Origin: Streptomyces filipinensis
GTDB lineage: Bacteria; Actinomycetota; Actinomycetes; Streptomycetales; Streptomycetaceae
Direction of reading: 5' to 3'
NCBI RefSeq assembly: GCF_014649495.1
Contig: NZ_BMTD01000003.1
Coordinates: 124,001 to 188,000 of the forward strand
Length of the DNA stretch: 64,000 nucleotides
The position numbers and the translations under genes were made by a program. The notes under the pieces were generated by a model, which saw only the letters and a list, made by a program, of their open reading frames with translations, did not search any database and was not told where the DNA came from. Positions 8,419 to 16,399 of the stretch are shown piece by piece; position 1 is the stretch's first letter; each line of letters begins with the position of its first letter.

Positions 8419-9495
8419 ATGACCAGCCAGCGCCCCGGACCCGCCGCCCTCGCCGACCGCATCCACGGCGGCTGGCTCGGCCGGATCGCGGGGAACATGC
8501 TCGGCAAACCGGTCGAGCAGGGCGAGGTGTGGACCCGCGAGCGCATCGACCGCTATCTGCGCAAGGCCGAGGCGCTGCCCCTCACCGACTATCTGCCCGA
8601 GCCCGCCGACCCGGCCGAGACCGCCGTACTGCGCCCGGAGTGGCGGGACTGCGTGCGCGGCCGGATCCACGGCAGCGTGCGCGACGACGACGTCGACTAC
8701 GCGATCCTCGGCCTGCACCTGCTGGAGACGCACGGCTTCGGCTTCAGCACCGAGCAGGTCGGCGATCTGTGGCTGCTGAGGCTGCCGTACCTGCAGACCT
8801 TCACCGCGGAACGGGCGGCGTACCGCAACCTCGCGAACGGGCTGAAGCCACCGCTGACGGCGACGTACGACAACCCGTACCAGGAGTGGATCGGCGCGCT
8901 GATCCGCGCCGACGTGCATGGCTGGACCCACCCCGGCGACCCGGCCGGCGCCGCCTCCCTGGCCCGCCGGGACGCGGTGCTCTCGCACACCGGCAACGGC
9001 GTCTACGGCGCGATGTGGGCGGCCGCGCTGATCGCGGCGGCGTTCACCGCGCCGACCGTCCGGGACGCGCTGGAGTGCGCGCTCGCCGTCGTCCCGGCGA
9101 GCTGCCGGCTCGCCCGTACCGTGCGACGGGTCATGACCCTGTACGAGACGCGGCTGCCCTGGGAGGAGACCCTGGCCACGCTGACCGCGGAGACCGCCGG
9201 GCTCGGCTGGATCCACACCGTCCCGAACGCCGCCGTCCTCACCGCCGGGCTGCTCTACGGCGACGGCGACTTCACCCGGACCATCGCGCTGACCGTGCGC
9301 GGCGGCCTGGACACCGACTCCAACGGGGCGACGGCCGGCTCGGTGGCCGGGGTCCTCACCGGCGCGGACGCGATCCCCGCCCAGTGGAAGGAGCCGCTGC
9401 GGGACACGGTACGGAGCGCGGTGTTCGGCTTCGACGGCGTACGGATCAGTGCGCTGGCGGAACGCACCCTGCGCCTGGCGACGCCCGCGCCGTAG
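8419..9495 (+). CDS. ADP-ribosylglycohydrolase family protein
   Basis: The 358-residue protein belongs to the DraG/ARH family. These metal-dependent hydrolases remove ADP-ribose from proteins, nucleic acids or small molecules. The N-terminal GGWLGRIAGNMLGKP is the family opening. DDDVDYAIL (residues 89-97) supplies metal-binding acids, and GGLDTDSNGATAGS near the C-terminus gives the second metal-binding set. No signal peptide is present. A TAGACC box ends only 6 bases before the ATG, so the transcript might be leaderless, though no -35 is evident. It is followed after 28 bases by a Nudix gene, and a sirtuin lies about 1 kb further on. Confidence 0.9.
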   Translation: MTSQRPGPAALADRIHGGWLGRIAGNMLGKPVEQGEVWTRERIDRYLRKAEALPLTDYLPEPADPAETAVLRPEWRDCVRGRIHGSVRDDDVDYAILGLHLLETHGFGFSTEQVGDLWLLRLPYLQTFTAERAAYRNLANGLKPPLTATYDNPYQEWIGALIRADVHGWTHPGDPAGAASLARRDAVLSHTGNGVYGAMWAAALIAAAFTAPTVRDALECALAVVPASCRLARTVRRVMTLYETRLPWEETLATLTAETAGLGWIHTVPNAAVLTAGLLYGDGDFTRTIALTVRGGLDTDSNGATAGSVAGVLTGADAIPAQWKEPLRDTVRSAVFGFDGVRISALAERTLRLATPAP

Positions 9496-9523
9496 CCGTA
9501 CGGCCGCTGGTTACCCTTCCTGA

Positions 9524-10018
9524 ATGACCACGACTCCTGACTTCGCCACGTACATCGCGAGCCTGCCCCGTGTCCTCGCCGGTGCCGCCGTGCTCTTCCG
9601 GGACGCCGAGGGGCGCGTGCTGCTGGTCGAGCCCAACTACCGCGAGGGCTGGGCGCTGCCGGGCGGCACGATCGAGTCGGACGACGGGGAGACCCCGCGC
9701 CAGGGCGCCCGCCGGGAGACGCTGGAGGAGATCGGGCTGGACCTGCAGCTCGGCCGGCTGCTGGCCGTGGACTGGGTGCACGGCGAGGCCCGTCCGCCAT
9801 TGGTGGCGTACCTGTACGACGGCGGTGTCCTCACCGACGCCGACCTCAAGGCGATCCGCCTCCAGGAGGAGGAACTGCTCTCCTGGCGCCTGGTCCCGCG
9901 CGAGGAGATCACCACCCACCTGCCCGGCGCCGTCGGCCGCCGCGTCCTGACCGCCCTCGACGTCCTCGCGGACGGCTCCGGCACGGCGGAACTGGAGAAC
10001 GGCCACCGGGTGGCCTGA
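9524..10018 (+). CDS. Nudix hydrolase
   Basis: The 164-residue protein has a Nudix box (GGTIESDDGE, then seven residues, then RETLEEIGL) with the metal-binding REx2EE core intact. The loop before the first Glu is slightly longer than the canonical GX5E. Nudix enzymes cleave nucleoside diphosphates linked to another moiety, such as ADP-ribose, NADH or oxidised dNTPs. The substrate cannot be read from sequence. It follows the ADP-ribosylglycohydrolase by 28 bases on the same strand, so ADP-ribose or a derivative is a reasonable guess. Confidence 0.9.
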   Translation: MTTTPDFATYIASLPRVLAGAAVLFRDAEGRVLLVEPNYREGWALPGGTIESDDGETPRQGARRETLEEIGLDLQLGRLLAVDWVHGEARPPLVAYLYDGGVLTDADLKAIRLQEEELLSWRLVPREEITTHLPGAVGRRVLTALDVLADGSGTAELENGHRVA

Positions 10019-10024
10019 CCGGGC

Positions 10025-10044
10025 GGCGGGTGCGCGCACCCGCC
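10025..10044. terminator. Palindromic hairpin between convergent genes
   Basis: GGCGGGTGCG and CGCACCCGCC form a perfect 20-base palindrome starting 7 bases after the Nudix stop codon. The convergent monooxygenase gene ends at 10101. It is a probable bidirectional terminator. Confidence 0.6.
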
Positions 10045-10100
10045 CTCTCCGCTCCCACGGCACCTGGTGGCGTGTCGGAGAGCCTTCGCCCTTCGGCGGG

Positions 10101-10481
10101 TCAGCCCGCTGCCGGGCGCTGCGGCACCGACGCTCGCGTGAAACCGTGGCTCCGCTCCACTTTCGCCACGTGCAGCGTGTAGCTCTGGTACCACTCGGCT
10201 TGCCCGCGCTTCTGCGCCGCGCGGTGCTCGGCGTTGCTCCGCCACTCCGCGAGGGCGTCGGCGTCGCGGAAGTACCCGACGGTGATGCCCAGCCCGCCGG
10301 GAGTCTGCGCGTGGTCCATCCCCAGGAACCCGGGGACGTCCTTCACCAGCTCTTCCATGCGTGCGCTGGTCTCGCTGTAGCCGCTCTGGTCCTGGGTCCG
10401 CACCGAGGTGAAGACAGCGACGTAATAGGGGGGTTCAGGGGTCTCGACGGGCGCGACAGGAGCTTCGGAGTGATCACTCAT
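10101..10481 (-). CDS. Antibiotic biosynthesis monooxygenase (ABM) family protein
   Basis: The 126-residue protein has the dimeric alpha-beta barrel ABM fold. It shows YYVAVFTSVRT near residue 20, a central MEELVKDVPGFLGMD helix-turn, then ITVGYFRDADALAEWR and EHRAAQKRG. The last block is typical of the heme-degrading/quinone-oxidising ABM group. The first 18 residues are a Pro/Glu-rich extension. Without neighbours of obvious pathway the substrate is unknown. Many such stand-alone proteins handle reactive oxygen or quinones. Confidence 0.82.
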   Translation of the reverse strand: MSDHSEAPVAPVETPEPPYYVAVFTSVRTQDQSGYSETSARMEELVKDVPGFLGMDHAQTPGGLGITVGYFRDADALAEWRSNAEHRAAQKRGQAEWYQSYTLHVAKVERSHGFTRASVPQRPAAG

Positions 10482-10590
10482 GGCGCCACCATAGACCGGA
10501 TGCGCCCCCTCGCGGCCGGCACCGCCGGGGGCCCTCGGGGCCGCCCGAAACCCGTTCGCTCCGAGCAGGCGGGCGGCCTACCCTCGGGCC

Positions 10591-11328
10591 ATGAGCAGCC
10601 CTCTCGTAGCCCTACTCAGCGGCGCCGGCATCTCCACCGATTCCGGGATCCCTGACTACCGCGGTCCGAACGGGCTGTGGCGGCGGGATCCCGAGGCCGA
10701 GAAGCTGGTGACGTACGAGTACTACATGGCGGACCCGGAGATCCGGCGCCGGTCCTGGCAGATGCGGCGGAAGAACCGCACGCTGCGGGCCGAGCCGAAC
10801 GCCGCGCACCGGGCCGTCGCCGAGCTGGAGCGTTCCGGCGTGCCGGTGCGGGTGATCACGCAGAACGTGGACGGGCTGCACCAGCTGGCCGGGATGCCCG
10901 CCCGCAAGGTGCTGGAGCTGCACGGCAGCGCACGCGGCGTGGTGTGCACCGGGTGCGGGGCGCGGGGGCCGATGGAGGACGCCCTCGCCCGGGTCGAAGC
11001 CGGCGAGGACGATCCGGCGTGTCTGGAGTGCGGTGGCATCCTCAAGTCCGCCACCGTGATGTTCGGCGAGCGCCTGGACCCGGTGGTCCTCGGGGAGGCC
11101 GTGGCGATCAGCAAGGCCTGCACGGTCTTCATCGCCGTCGGCAGCAGCCTGCAGGTCCAGCCCGCCGCCGGCCTCGTCGGCGTCGCCGCCGACCACGGCG
11201 CCCGGCTGATCATCGTCAACGCCGAGCCGACGCCGTACGACGACCGCGCCGACGACCTCGTACGCGAGCCGATCGGCACGGCGCTGCCCGAACTGCTCGA
11301 CCGCATCCGTGCGGAGAGCGGCAGGTAG
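10591..11328 (+). CDS. cobB: NAD-dependent protein deacetylase (sirtuin)
   Basis: The 245-residue Sir2-family protein uses NAD+ to deacylate lysines, giving O-acyl-ADP-ribose. The motifs are GAGISTDSGIPDYR (11-24), TQNVDGLH (90-97), catalytic His111 in ELHG, a structural zinc site Cys119/Cys122/Cys144/Cys147 and GSSL at 184-187. By family and position next to pssA and ada it matches S. coelicolor CobB2 (SCO6464) from memory. Its location 570 bases beyond the Nudix stop and near an ADP-ribosylglycohydrolase is suggestive of linked NAD/ADP-ribose metabolism. Confidence 0.95.
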   Translation: MSSPLVALLSGAGISTDSGIPDYRGPNGLWRRDPEAEKLVTYEYYMADPEIRRRSWQMRRKNRTLRAEPNAAHRAVAELERSGVPVRVITQNVDGLHQLAGMPARKVLELHGSARGVVCTGCGARGPMEDALARVEAGEDDPACLECGGILKSATVMFGERLDPVVLGEAVAISKACTVFIAVGSSLQVQPAAGLVGVAADHGARLIIVNAEPTPYDDRADDLVREPIGTALPELLDRIRAESGR

Positions 11329-11473
11329 GGGGTACGCCGGTCCCGTACGAGGACCCGTTCCCCGGTGCCGGGACCGACTGGGGCAAGATCTTTCTGCCGG
11401 GCGGCCGCGGACCGGGCGGCCGCCGATGCCCACACGCGTGCACCGACAGCGCGTTTCCCCGGGGAGGAACGAC

Positions 11474-12433
11474 ATGCGATTCCGCTGCGCCGTACTCGAC
11501 GACTTCCAGGACGTGGCGGCCGCGTCGGCCGACTGGTCGGTGCTGGGCGACCGGGTGGAGGTCGTCTCCTTCACCGAGCACTTCGCGAGCGAGGACGCGC
11601 TCGCCGCCGCGCTCGCCGACTTCGACTGTGTGATCACGCTGCGCGAGCGGGTGCCGTTCCCGGCGGGCCTGCTGAACCGGCTGCCCCGGCTGAAGCTCCT
11701 GATCGCCTCCGGCATGCGCAACTCGGTGATCGACTACGCGGCGGCCGAGGCCGGCGGCGTCACCGTGTGCGGGACCGAGAGCTCCGGCACCCCGCCGGTC
11801 GAGCTCACCTGGGCCCTGCTCCTCGGGCTCGCCCGCGGCATCGTCCCGGAGAACAACGCCCTGCGCGACGGCGGCCCCTGGCAGTCGACCGTCGGCGCCG
11901 ACCTGCACGGCCGCACGCTCGGGCTGCTCGGCCTGGGCAGGATCGGCAGCCGGGTCGCCCGGGTCGGGCTCGCCTTCGGCATGGACGTCGTCGCCTGGAG
12001 CCAGCACCTCACCAAGGAGCGCGCCGACGAGGCCGGCGTACGGCTGGCCCCGGCCAAGGAGGAACTGCTCGCGGACAGCGACTTCGTGTCCGTGCACCTC
12101 GCGCTGGGCGAGCGGACCCGCGGGCTGCTCGGAGCCGCCGAACTCGCCCTGCTCAAGCCGACCGCCTATCTGATCAACACCTCGCGGGCCGCGATCGTCG
12201 ACCAGGACGCGCTGCTCGCCGCGCTGCGCGACGGCCGTATCGCCGGCGCCGGCGTCGACGTCTTCGACGTGGAACCGCTGCCCGCCGACCACCCGATGCG
12301 CACCGCGCCGCGCCTGCTCGCCACCCCGCACCTGGGATATGTGTCCCGCGCCAACTACGCGCGCTACTACGGCCAGGCCGTGGAGGACATCCAGGCCTAC
12401 CTCGACGGCGCCCCGGTCCGGATCCTCGGCTGA
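11474..12433 (+). CDS. D-2-hydroxyacid dehydrogenase family protein
   Basis: The 319-residue NAD(P)-dependent dehydrogenase shows the Rossmann motif LGLGRIGSRVARVG at about 153-166. The catalytic Arg-Glu-His set is represented by NTSRAAIVD, DVFDVEPLP and TPHLGYVS. Members reduce 2-keto acids to D-2-hydroxyacids (glycerate, phosphoglycerate, lactate types). The exact substrate is unclear. ATG at 11474 follows GGGGAGGAAC. The open frame extends further upstream but is not preceded by a ribosome-binding site there. A glycerate kinase lies 3 kb away, so hydroxypyruvate/glyoxylate is a possible substrate, but this is speculative. Confidence 0.88.
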   Translation: MRFRCAVLDDFQDVAAASADWSVLGDRVEVVSFTEHFASEDALAAALADFDCVITLRERVPFPAGLLNRLPRLKLLIASGMRNSVIDYAAAEAGGVTVCGTESSGTPPVELTWALLLGLARGIVPENNALRDGGPWQSTVGADLHGRTLGLLGLGRIGSRVARVGLAFGMDVVAWSQHLTKERADEAGVRLAPAKEELLADSDFVSVHLALGERTRGLLGAAELALLKPTAYLINTSRAAIVDQDALLAALRDGRIAGAGVDVFDVEPLPADHPMRTAPRLLATPHLGYVSRANYARYYGQAVEDIQAYLDGAPVRILG

Positions 12434-12444
12434 CCCGCGGTGGC

Positions 12445-12478
12445 GCCGTACCGGCGGGGGCGGGCCCGCCGGTACGGC
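12445..12478. terminator. Bidirectional hairpin terminator
   Basis: GCCGTACCGGCGGG (12445-12458) pairs perfectly over 14 bp with 12465-12478 around a 6-base loop. It sits exactly between the convergent dehydrogenase (stop 12433) and ogt (stop 12485). Confidence 0.8.
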
Positions 12479-12484
12479 CGTCGG

Positions 12485-12994
12485 TCAGAAGAGGGCCGTA
12501 CCGCGTTCGAAGTCCAGCAGCCGGCGCTTGCGGTCCAGGCCGCCGCCGTATCCGGTGAGGCTGCCGTCGGAGCCGATCACGCGATGGCAGGGGACGATGA
12601 TGCCGACGGGGTTGCGGCCGTTGGCCAGGCCGACCGCGCGGGAGGCCCCGGGGCTGCCGAGGGCGTCGGCGAGTTCGCCGTAGGTGCGGGTCTCGCCGTA
12701 CGGGATGCGGGTGAGCTGTTCCCAGACGCTGCGCTGGAACGGCGTTCCGCGCAGGGCGAGTTCGACGGTGAACGACGTCAGCCGCCCCCCGAAGTACGCC
12801 GTCAGCTGCTCCTCCGCCTCAAAGAAGGCGGCCGGGGTGTCGTCGCGCGGGCCGAAGTCCTCCTCGGCCGGGCGGTGCCGCTGGCCGGCCATGTACAGCC
12901 CGCACAGGGCGCCCTCGGCGTCGGCGACCAGGGTGAGGGGGCCGTAGGGGCTGTCGATCACGGTGTGGCAGGTCACGGTGGACTCGGTGGTCAC
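12485..12994 (-). CDS. ogt: Methylated-DNA--protein-cysteine methyltransferase
   Basis: The 169-residue suicide enzyme transfers the alkyl group from O6-methylguanine to its own cysteine. The active-site motif IIVPCHRVIG is intact, preceded by the helix-turn-helix RTYGELADALG and the arginine-finger region SRAVGLANGRNP. The start is GTG at 12994, with AGAAGG upstream. The open frame runs further 5' only because it crosses the ada gene in another frame. Thirteen bases separate it from the end of the Ada-AlkA gene, so the two form an alkylation-repair operon. Confidence 0.95.
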   Translation of the reverse strand: MTTESTVTCHTVIDSPYGPLTLVADAEGALCGLYMAGQRHRPAEEDFGPRDDTPAAFFEAEEQLTAYFGGRLTSFTVELALRGTPFQRSVWEQLTRIPYGETRTYGELADALGSPGASRAVGLANGRNPVGIIVPCHRVIGSDGSLTGYGGGLDRKRRLLDFERGTALF

Positions 12995-13007
12995 GGGCGG
13001 AACCTTC

Positions 13008-14486
13008 TTATACGGGGAGGAAGTTGATCGGGTGGCTGTCGGTCGCCCACAGGTACTGCACCGCGTACGCCCGCCAGGGCCGCCAGGCCTCGGCGCGGGC
13101 GGTGAGCGCGGCCGGGGTGGAGGGCAGGCCCAGCTCCCCCGCCGCACGGCGGATGCCGAGGTCGGTGGGCAGGAAGGCGTCGGGGTCGCCGAGGGCGCGC
13201 ATGGCGATGACGTCGACGGTCCAGGGGCCGAAGCCGGGGAGGGCGAGGAGCCTGGCGCGCGCCTGGGGCCAGTCGCTCTCGACGCCGAGGTGGAGGGTGC
13301 CGTCGGCGAGTTCGCGGACCAGCGTGCTGAAGGTGGTGCGCCGGGTGCGGGGCATCGCCAGCGTCTCGGGGTCGACGGCGGCCAGTGACTCGGGGGACGG
13401 GAACAGGTGGGTGAGGCCGCCCTCGGGGTCGTCCAGGGGCTTGCCGTGGGCGGTGACCAGGCGGGCCGCGTGGGTGCGGGCGGCGGCCGTGGACACCTGC
13501 TGCCCGAGGACGGCACGGACGGCGAACTCGGCCTCGTCGACCGTGCGCGGCACGCGCCGGCCCGGCGCCCGGTCGACCAGCGGCGCGAGCAGCGGATCGG
13601 TGCGCAGCCGGTCGTCGACGGCGACGGGGTCGGCGTCCAGGTCGAGCAGGCGGCGGCAGCGGCTGATCGCCACGGTCAGGTCACGCAGGTCGCTCAGGGT
13701 GAGGCGGCAGGCGATGTGGTCGGGGCGGGGGGTGAGGGAGGCGATCCCGTGGCCGTACGGCAGCCGGAGCGTGCGCCGGTAGGCGCCGTCGCGCCACTCC
13801 TCGACGCCGGGTACGGCGGTGGCGGCGAGGTGGCCGAAGAGGTTGGAGGGGTTGAGCGGGGCGCGGAACGGCAGCCGCAGGTTGATCCCGCCCGGCGTGC
13901 CGGCCCCGGAGCCCGGTGTGCGGGCGCGCAGCCCGCTCGGTGTCAGGCCGAAGACCTCACGGACGGTGTCGTTGAAGGCGCGGATGGAGGAGAAGCCGGC
14001 CGCGAAGGCGATCTCCGCCATGGGCAGCGGGGTGGTCTCGATGAGCAGCCGAGCGGTCTGGGCGCGCTGGGCGCGGGCGAGCGCGAGGGGTCCCGCGCCC
14101 AGTTCGGCGAGCAGCTGCCGCTCCACCTGGCGGGCGCTGTAGCCGAGCCGGGCGGCGAGCCCGGGCACGCCCTCGCGGTCCACGAGGCCGTCGGCGATGA
14201 GCCGCATGGCCCGGGCCACCAGGTCGGCGCGCTGGTTCCACTCCGGGGAGCCGGGGCTGGTGTCCGGGCGGCAGCGCTTGCAGGCCCGGAACCCGGCCTG
14301 CTGGCAGGCTGCCGCGCTCGGGTAGAAGGTCATGTTCTCGGGCTTGGGCGGGACGACGGGGCAGCTGGGCCGGCAGTAGATCCGGGTGGTCAGGACGGCC
14401 GTGAAGAACCACCCGTCGAACCGCGCGTCCTTGGACTGCACGGCGCGTACGCAGTGCTCCCGGTCGAGGTGGGTCGCTGTCTGCAT
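13008..14486 (-). CDS. alkA: Ada regulatory domain - AlkA DNA glycosylase fusion
   Basis: The 492-residue protein combines three modules. An N-terminal Ada methyl-phosphotriester domain has the zinc cysteines at 38, 42, 69 and 72 (RIYCRPSCP and ACKRCRP), with Cys38 the methyl acceptor. An AraC-type helix-turn-helix follows at about 85-165, and then an AlkA N-domain plus HhH-GPD 3-methyladenine glycosylase from about 190, with the LPGFGPWTVD hairpin and FLPTD catalytic Asp. It should sense methylation damage, activate its own operon and excise alkylated bases. The start is set at ATG 14486 because that aligns the Ada cysteines with the E. coli numbering. ATG at 14537 is an alternative. Confidence 0.93.
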   Translation of the reverse strand: MQTATHLDREHCVRAVQSKDARFDGWFFTAVLTTRIYCRPSCPVVPPKPENMTFYPSAAACQQAGFRACKRCRPDTSPGSPEWNQRADLVARAMRLIADGLVDREGVPGLAARLGYSARQVERQLLAELGAGPLALARAQRAQTARLLIETTPLPMAEIAFAAGFSSIRAFNDTVREVFGLTPSGLRARTPGSGAGTPGGINLRLPFRAPLNPSNLFGHLAATAVPGVEEWRDGAYRRTLRLPYGHGIASLTPRPDHIACRLTLSDLRDLTVAISRCRRLLDLDADPVAVDDRLRTDPLLAPLVDRAPGRRVPRTVDEAEFAVRAVLGQQVSTAAARTHAARLVTAHGKPLDDPEGGLTHLFPSPESLAAVDPETLAMPRTRRTTFSTLVRELADGTLHLGVESDWPQARARLLALPGFGPWTVDVIAMRALGDPDAFLPTDLGIRRAAGELGLPSTPAALTARAEAWRPWRAYAVQYLWATDSHPINFLPV

Positions 14487-14540
14487 GTGTCCAGGATCGG
14501 CCACCGCGGCCCCCGCCCGCTGGCGAGAATCCGACATGTA

Positions 14541-14556
14541 CCTGGCCTTGGCCAGG
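14541..14556. terminator. Inverted repeat downstream of the kinase operon
   Basis: CCTGGCC-TT-GGCCAGG is a perfect 7-bp inverted repeat, 18 bases past the stop of the kinase-like gene and upstream of the preferred ada start. It could end the four-gene operon or act as an operator for the ada promoter. I cannot distinguish these. Confidence 0.4.
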
Positions 14557-14573
14557 GCTTCGGCGGAATGCGG

Positions 14574-16382
14574 TCAGGGGCAGGCGTAGGTGAAGGTCGC
14601 CGTCGCCTCCAGCGGGCGTGGCCGGTGCGCGACGCGCAGGCGCGCGGTGTCGTGGAGGCGGCCGGGGCCGCGGACCGTCCAGCGCAGGTGCACGCGGAGC
14701 GTGCGCGCGCCGCGGCGCGCGGTGCTGACCAGCTCACCCGTGTCGTGCCCGGCGCCGCGGAGCCAGTGGTAGGTGACGGGGCCGCCGGTGCCGTCCGTGG
14801 TGATGTCACCGGTCAGGTCGGCCGTCTGGCCGCAGCGCAGCTCCTTGGCGGGGGCGTGGACCCGGACGGCCAGGACCGCCGGAGCGGGCGTGGGACGCAG
14901 GAACAGCCAGAGCAGGAGCGCCGCGATCGCCGCGAGCGCCACCGCGCCGAGCCGGCCGCGGCGTCTGCGCCGGGGGCCCGGGGGTGCGGTGCGTGCCGGG
15001 GCGGCCGGGGTGTACGTCGCGTCGGCGGGCACGCCGGGTCCGAACCGGAGCAGGATCTCCCCGCCGCCGCCCCCCTCCCCGACGGGCCCCGCCGACGGAC
15101 CGCCCTGGTGGCGCCGACCGAGCACGGTGGCCTGTGGGTCCGGGGCCGCGTCGGACCCGGCGGACGCAGGGGTGCGGCGGGTACGGCCGAGCACGGTGAC
15201 CTGTTCGTCCGAGGACGCGTCGGACCCGGCGGACGCCGGAGTACGGCCCAGCGCGGTGGCCCGTTCGGCCGAGGCCGCGTCGGACCCGGCGGACGCCGGA
15301 GTACGGCCCAGCGCGGTGGCCCGTTCGGCCGAGGCCGCGTCGGACCCGGCGGACGCAGGGACGCGGCGGGCACGTGCGGTGCGCTGTTCGGCCGAAGCCG
15401 CATCAGGCTCGGCGGGCGCCGCGACACGACGAGCACGCACGGTGGCGTGTTCGGCCGGGAGGGCCGGGCCGTCCGCGCGATCGGCGTCGGGGGGCGGGGC
15501 CGCCGGTCCCGCAGCGTGGTCGGCCAGCGGCGGGCCGACCGGGCCAGCGGCGCCGTCCGCCGGTGATCGCGTGGGTGGCGGCGGAAAGGCGGGGGACGTC
15601 CTGGTCACCGCAGCGCGCAGGGCCGTGCGGCGCAGGAAGTCGGGTGGGAGGCAGCCGCGGCCGGAGACCAGGGTGGCGCGGGCCGCCGCGAGGCCCTCGG
15701 TGTCCGCGGCGGCGGCGCAGCGGGTCAGGAGGTCCGCCGCGGGAGTGTCCGCGGTGGCCCAGGCGGTGGCGAGGGTCCGCGCAAGGGCGGCCCAGGCCCG
15801 TGTGTCCGCGGCGCGGGTGCCGGCCACCCGCTCCTCCACCGGCCCCGTGCCGGCCACCCCCGCGTCCACCGGCCCGGTGTCGGCGGCCGGGGTGTCTCCC
15901 AGCACCGTGGCCAGTGCCGCCTCGGTCAGCAGGGCGACGCCGTCCGGGGCGAGGGCCACGGTGTGGGGGCCGAAGCAGCCGTGGGCGAAGCCCGCCGCGT
16001 GCAGGGCGAGCAGGGTCTGCGCGGTCTCGTTGAGGACGCTCGCGGCGCTGCCCGCGTCCTGGCCGAGGCCGTCGGCGTGGAGCACGTCGGCGAGTACGGG
16101 CGCCGGCGGGCGGGCGGTGATCAGCCACACCTCGCCCGCCTCGGCGACGAGGTCGACCGTGCCGAGCAGTCCGGGCAGCCGGAGCTTCGCGGTGGCGAGC
16201 ACCGCGGCGGCCAGGCGCTCGCGCGCTCCCTCGGGCGTGAGCAGGGCGCGGTCGACGCGCAGCGCGCCGCGCACGGGTTCGCCGGACCGGGCCGGGAGCA
16301 GGGCGTGCCAGGTGCCGTGGCGCGCGTCCCGGGTCCAGTCGGACAGGGGCCGGCCGGCCACCGTGGTGGCTGTCGTCGTCAT
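14574..16382 (-). CDS. Transmembrane kinase-like protein with tandem repeats
   Basis: The 602-residue protein is the last gene of the Gly-rich/FHA-M50/kinase operon. Residues 1-260 look like a degenerate protein kinase: a FAHGCFGPHTVAL segment sits where a catalytic loop HRDxKxxN should be, and LLTEAAL replaces DFG. Activity is therefore unlikely. A low-complexity Ala/Pro/Ser region with repeated ASAGSDAASAERATALGRT units (about 20 residues each) follows. A membrane helix lies at about 477-495. The outer 107-residue beta-type domain has two cysteines (ELRCGQT and the C-terminal FTYACP) that could form a disulphide. ATG at 16382 is 17 bases after the upstream kinase stop. It resembles a scaffold or receptor partner of the active kinase. 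Confidence 0.82.
   Translation of the reverse strand: MTTTATTVAGRPLSDWTRDARHGTWHALLPARSGEPVRGALRVDRALLTPEGARERLAAAVLATAKLRLPGLLGTVDLVAEAGEVWLITARPPAPVLADVLHADGLGQDAGSAASVLNETAQTLLALHAAGFAHGCFGPHTVALAPDGVALLTEAALATVLGDTPAADTGPVDAGVAGTGPVEERVAGTRAADTRAWAALARTLATAWATADTPAADLLTRCAAAADTEGLAAARATLVSGRGCLPPDFLRRTALRAAVTRTSPAFPPPPTRSPADGAAGPVGPPLADHAAGPAAPPPDADRADGPALPAEHATVRARRVAAPAEPDAASAEQRTARARRVPASAGSDAASAERATALGRTPASAGSDAASAERATALGRTPASAGSDASSDEQVTVLGRTRRTPASAGSDAAPDPQATVLGRRHQGGPSAGPVGEGGGGGEILLRFGPGVPADATYTPAAPARTAPPGPRRRRRGRLGAVALAAIAALLLWLFLRPTPAPAVLAVRVHAPAKELRCGQTADLTGDITTDGTGGPVTYHWLRGAGHDTGELVSTARRGARTLRVHLRWTVRGPGRLHDTARLRVAHRPRPLEATATFTYACP
15115..15420 (-). repeat. 60-bp tandem repeats inside the kinase-like gene
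   Basis: A 60-bp unit is repeated in register about five times. The copies at 15241-15300 and 15301-15360 are identical for their first 56 bases, and flanking copies at 15181-15240 and on either side are diverged. The period is 20 codons, so copy-number change keeps the frame. Confidence 0.85.
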
Positions 16383-16399
16383 GTCGGTCCGTTCGGGGT

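Noticed and set aside
15115..15420. CRISPR-like periodic repeats
   Set aside because: The repeats are contiguous 60-bp coding units without unique spacers.
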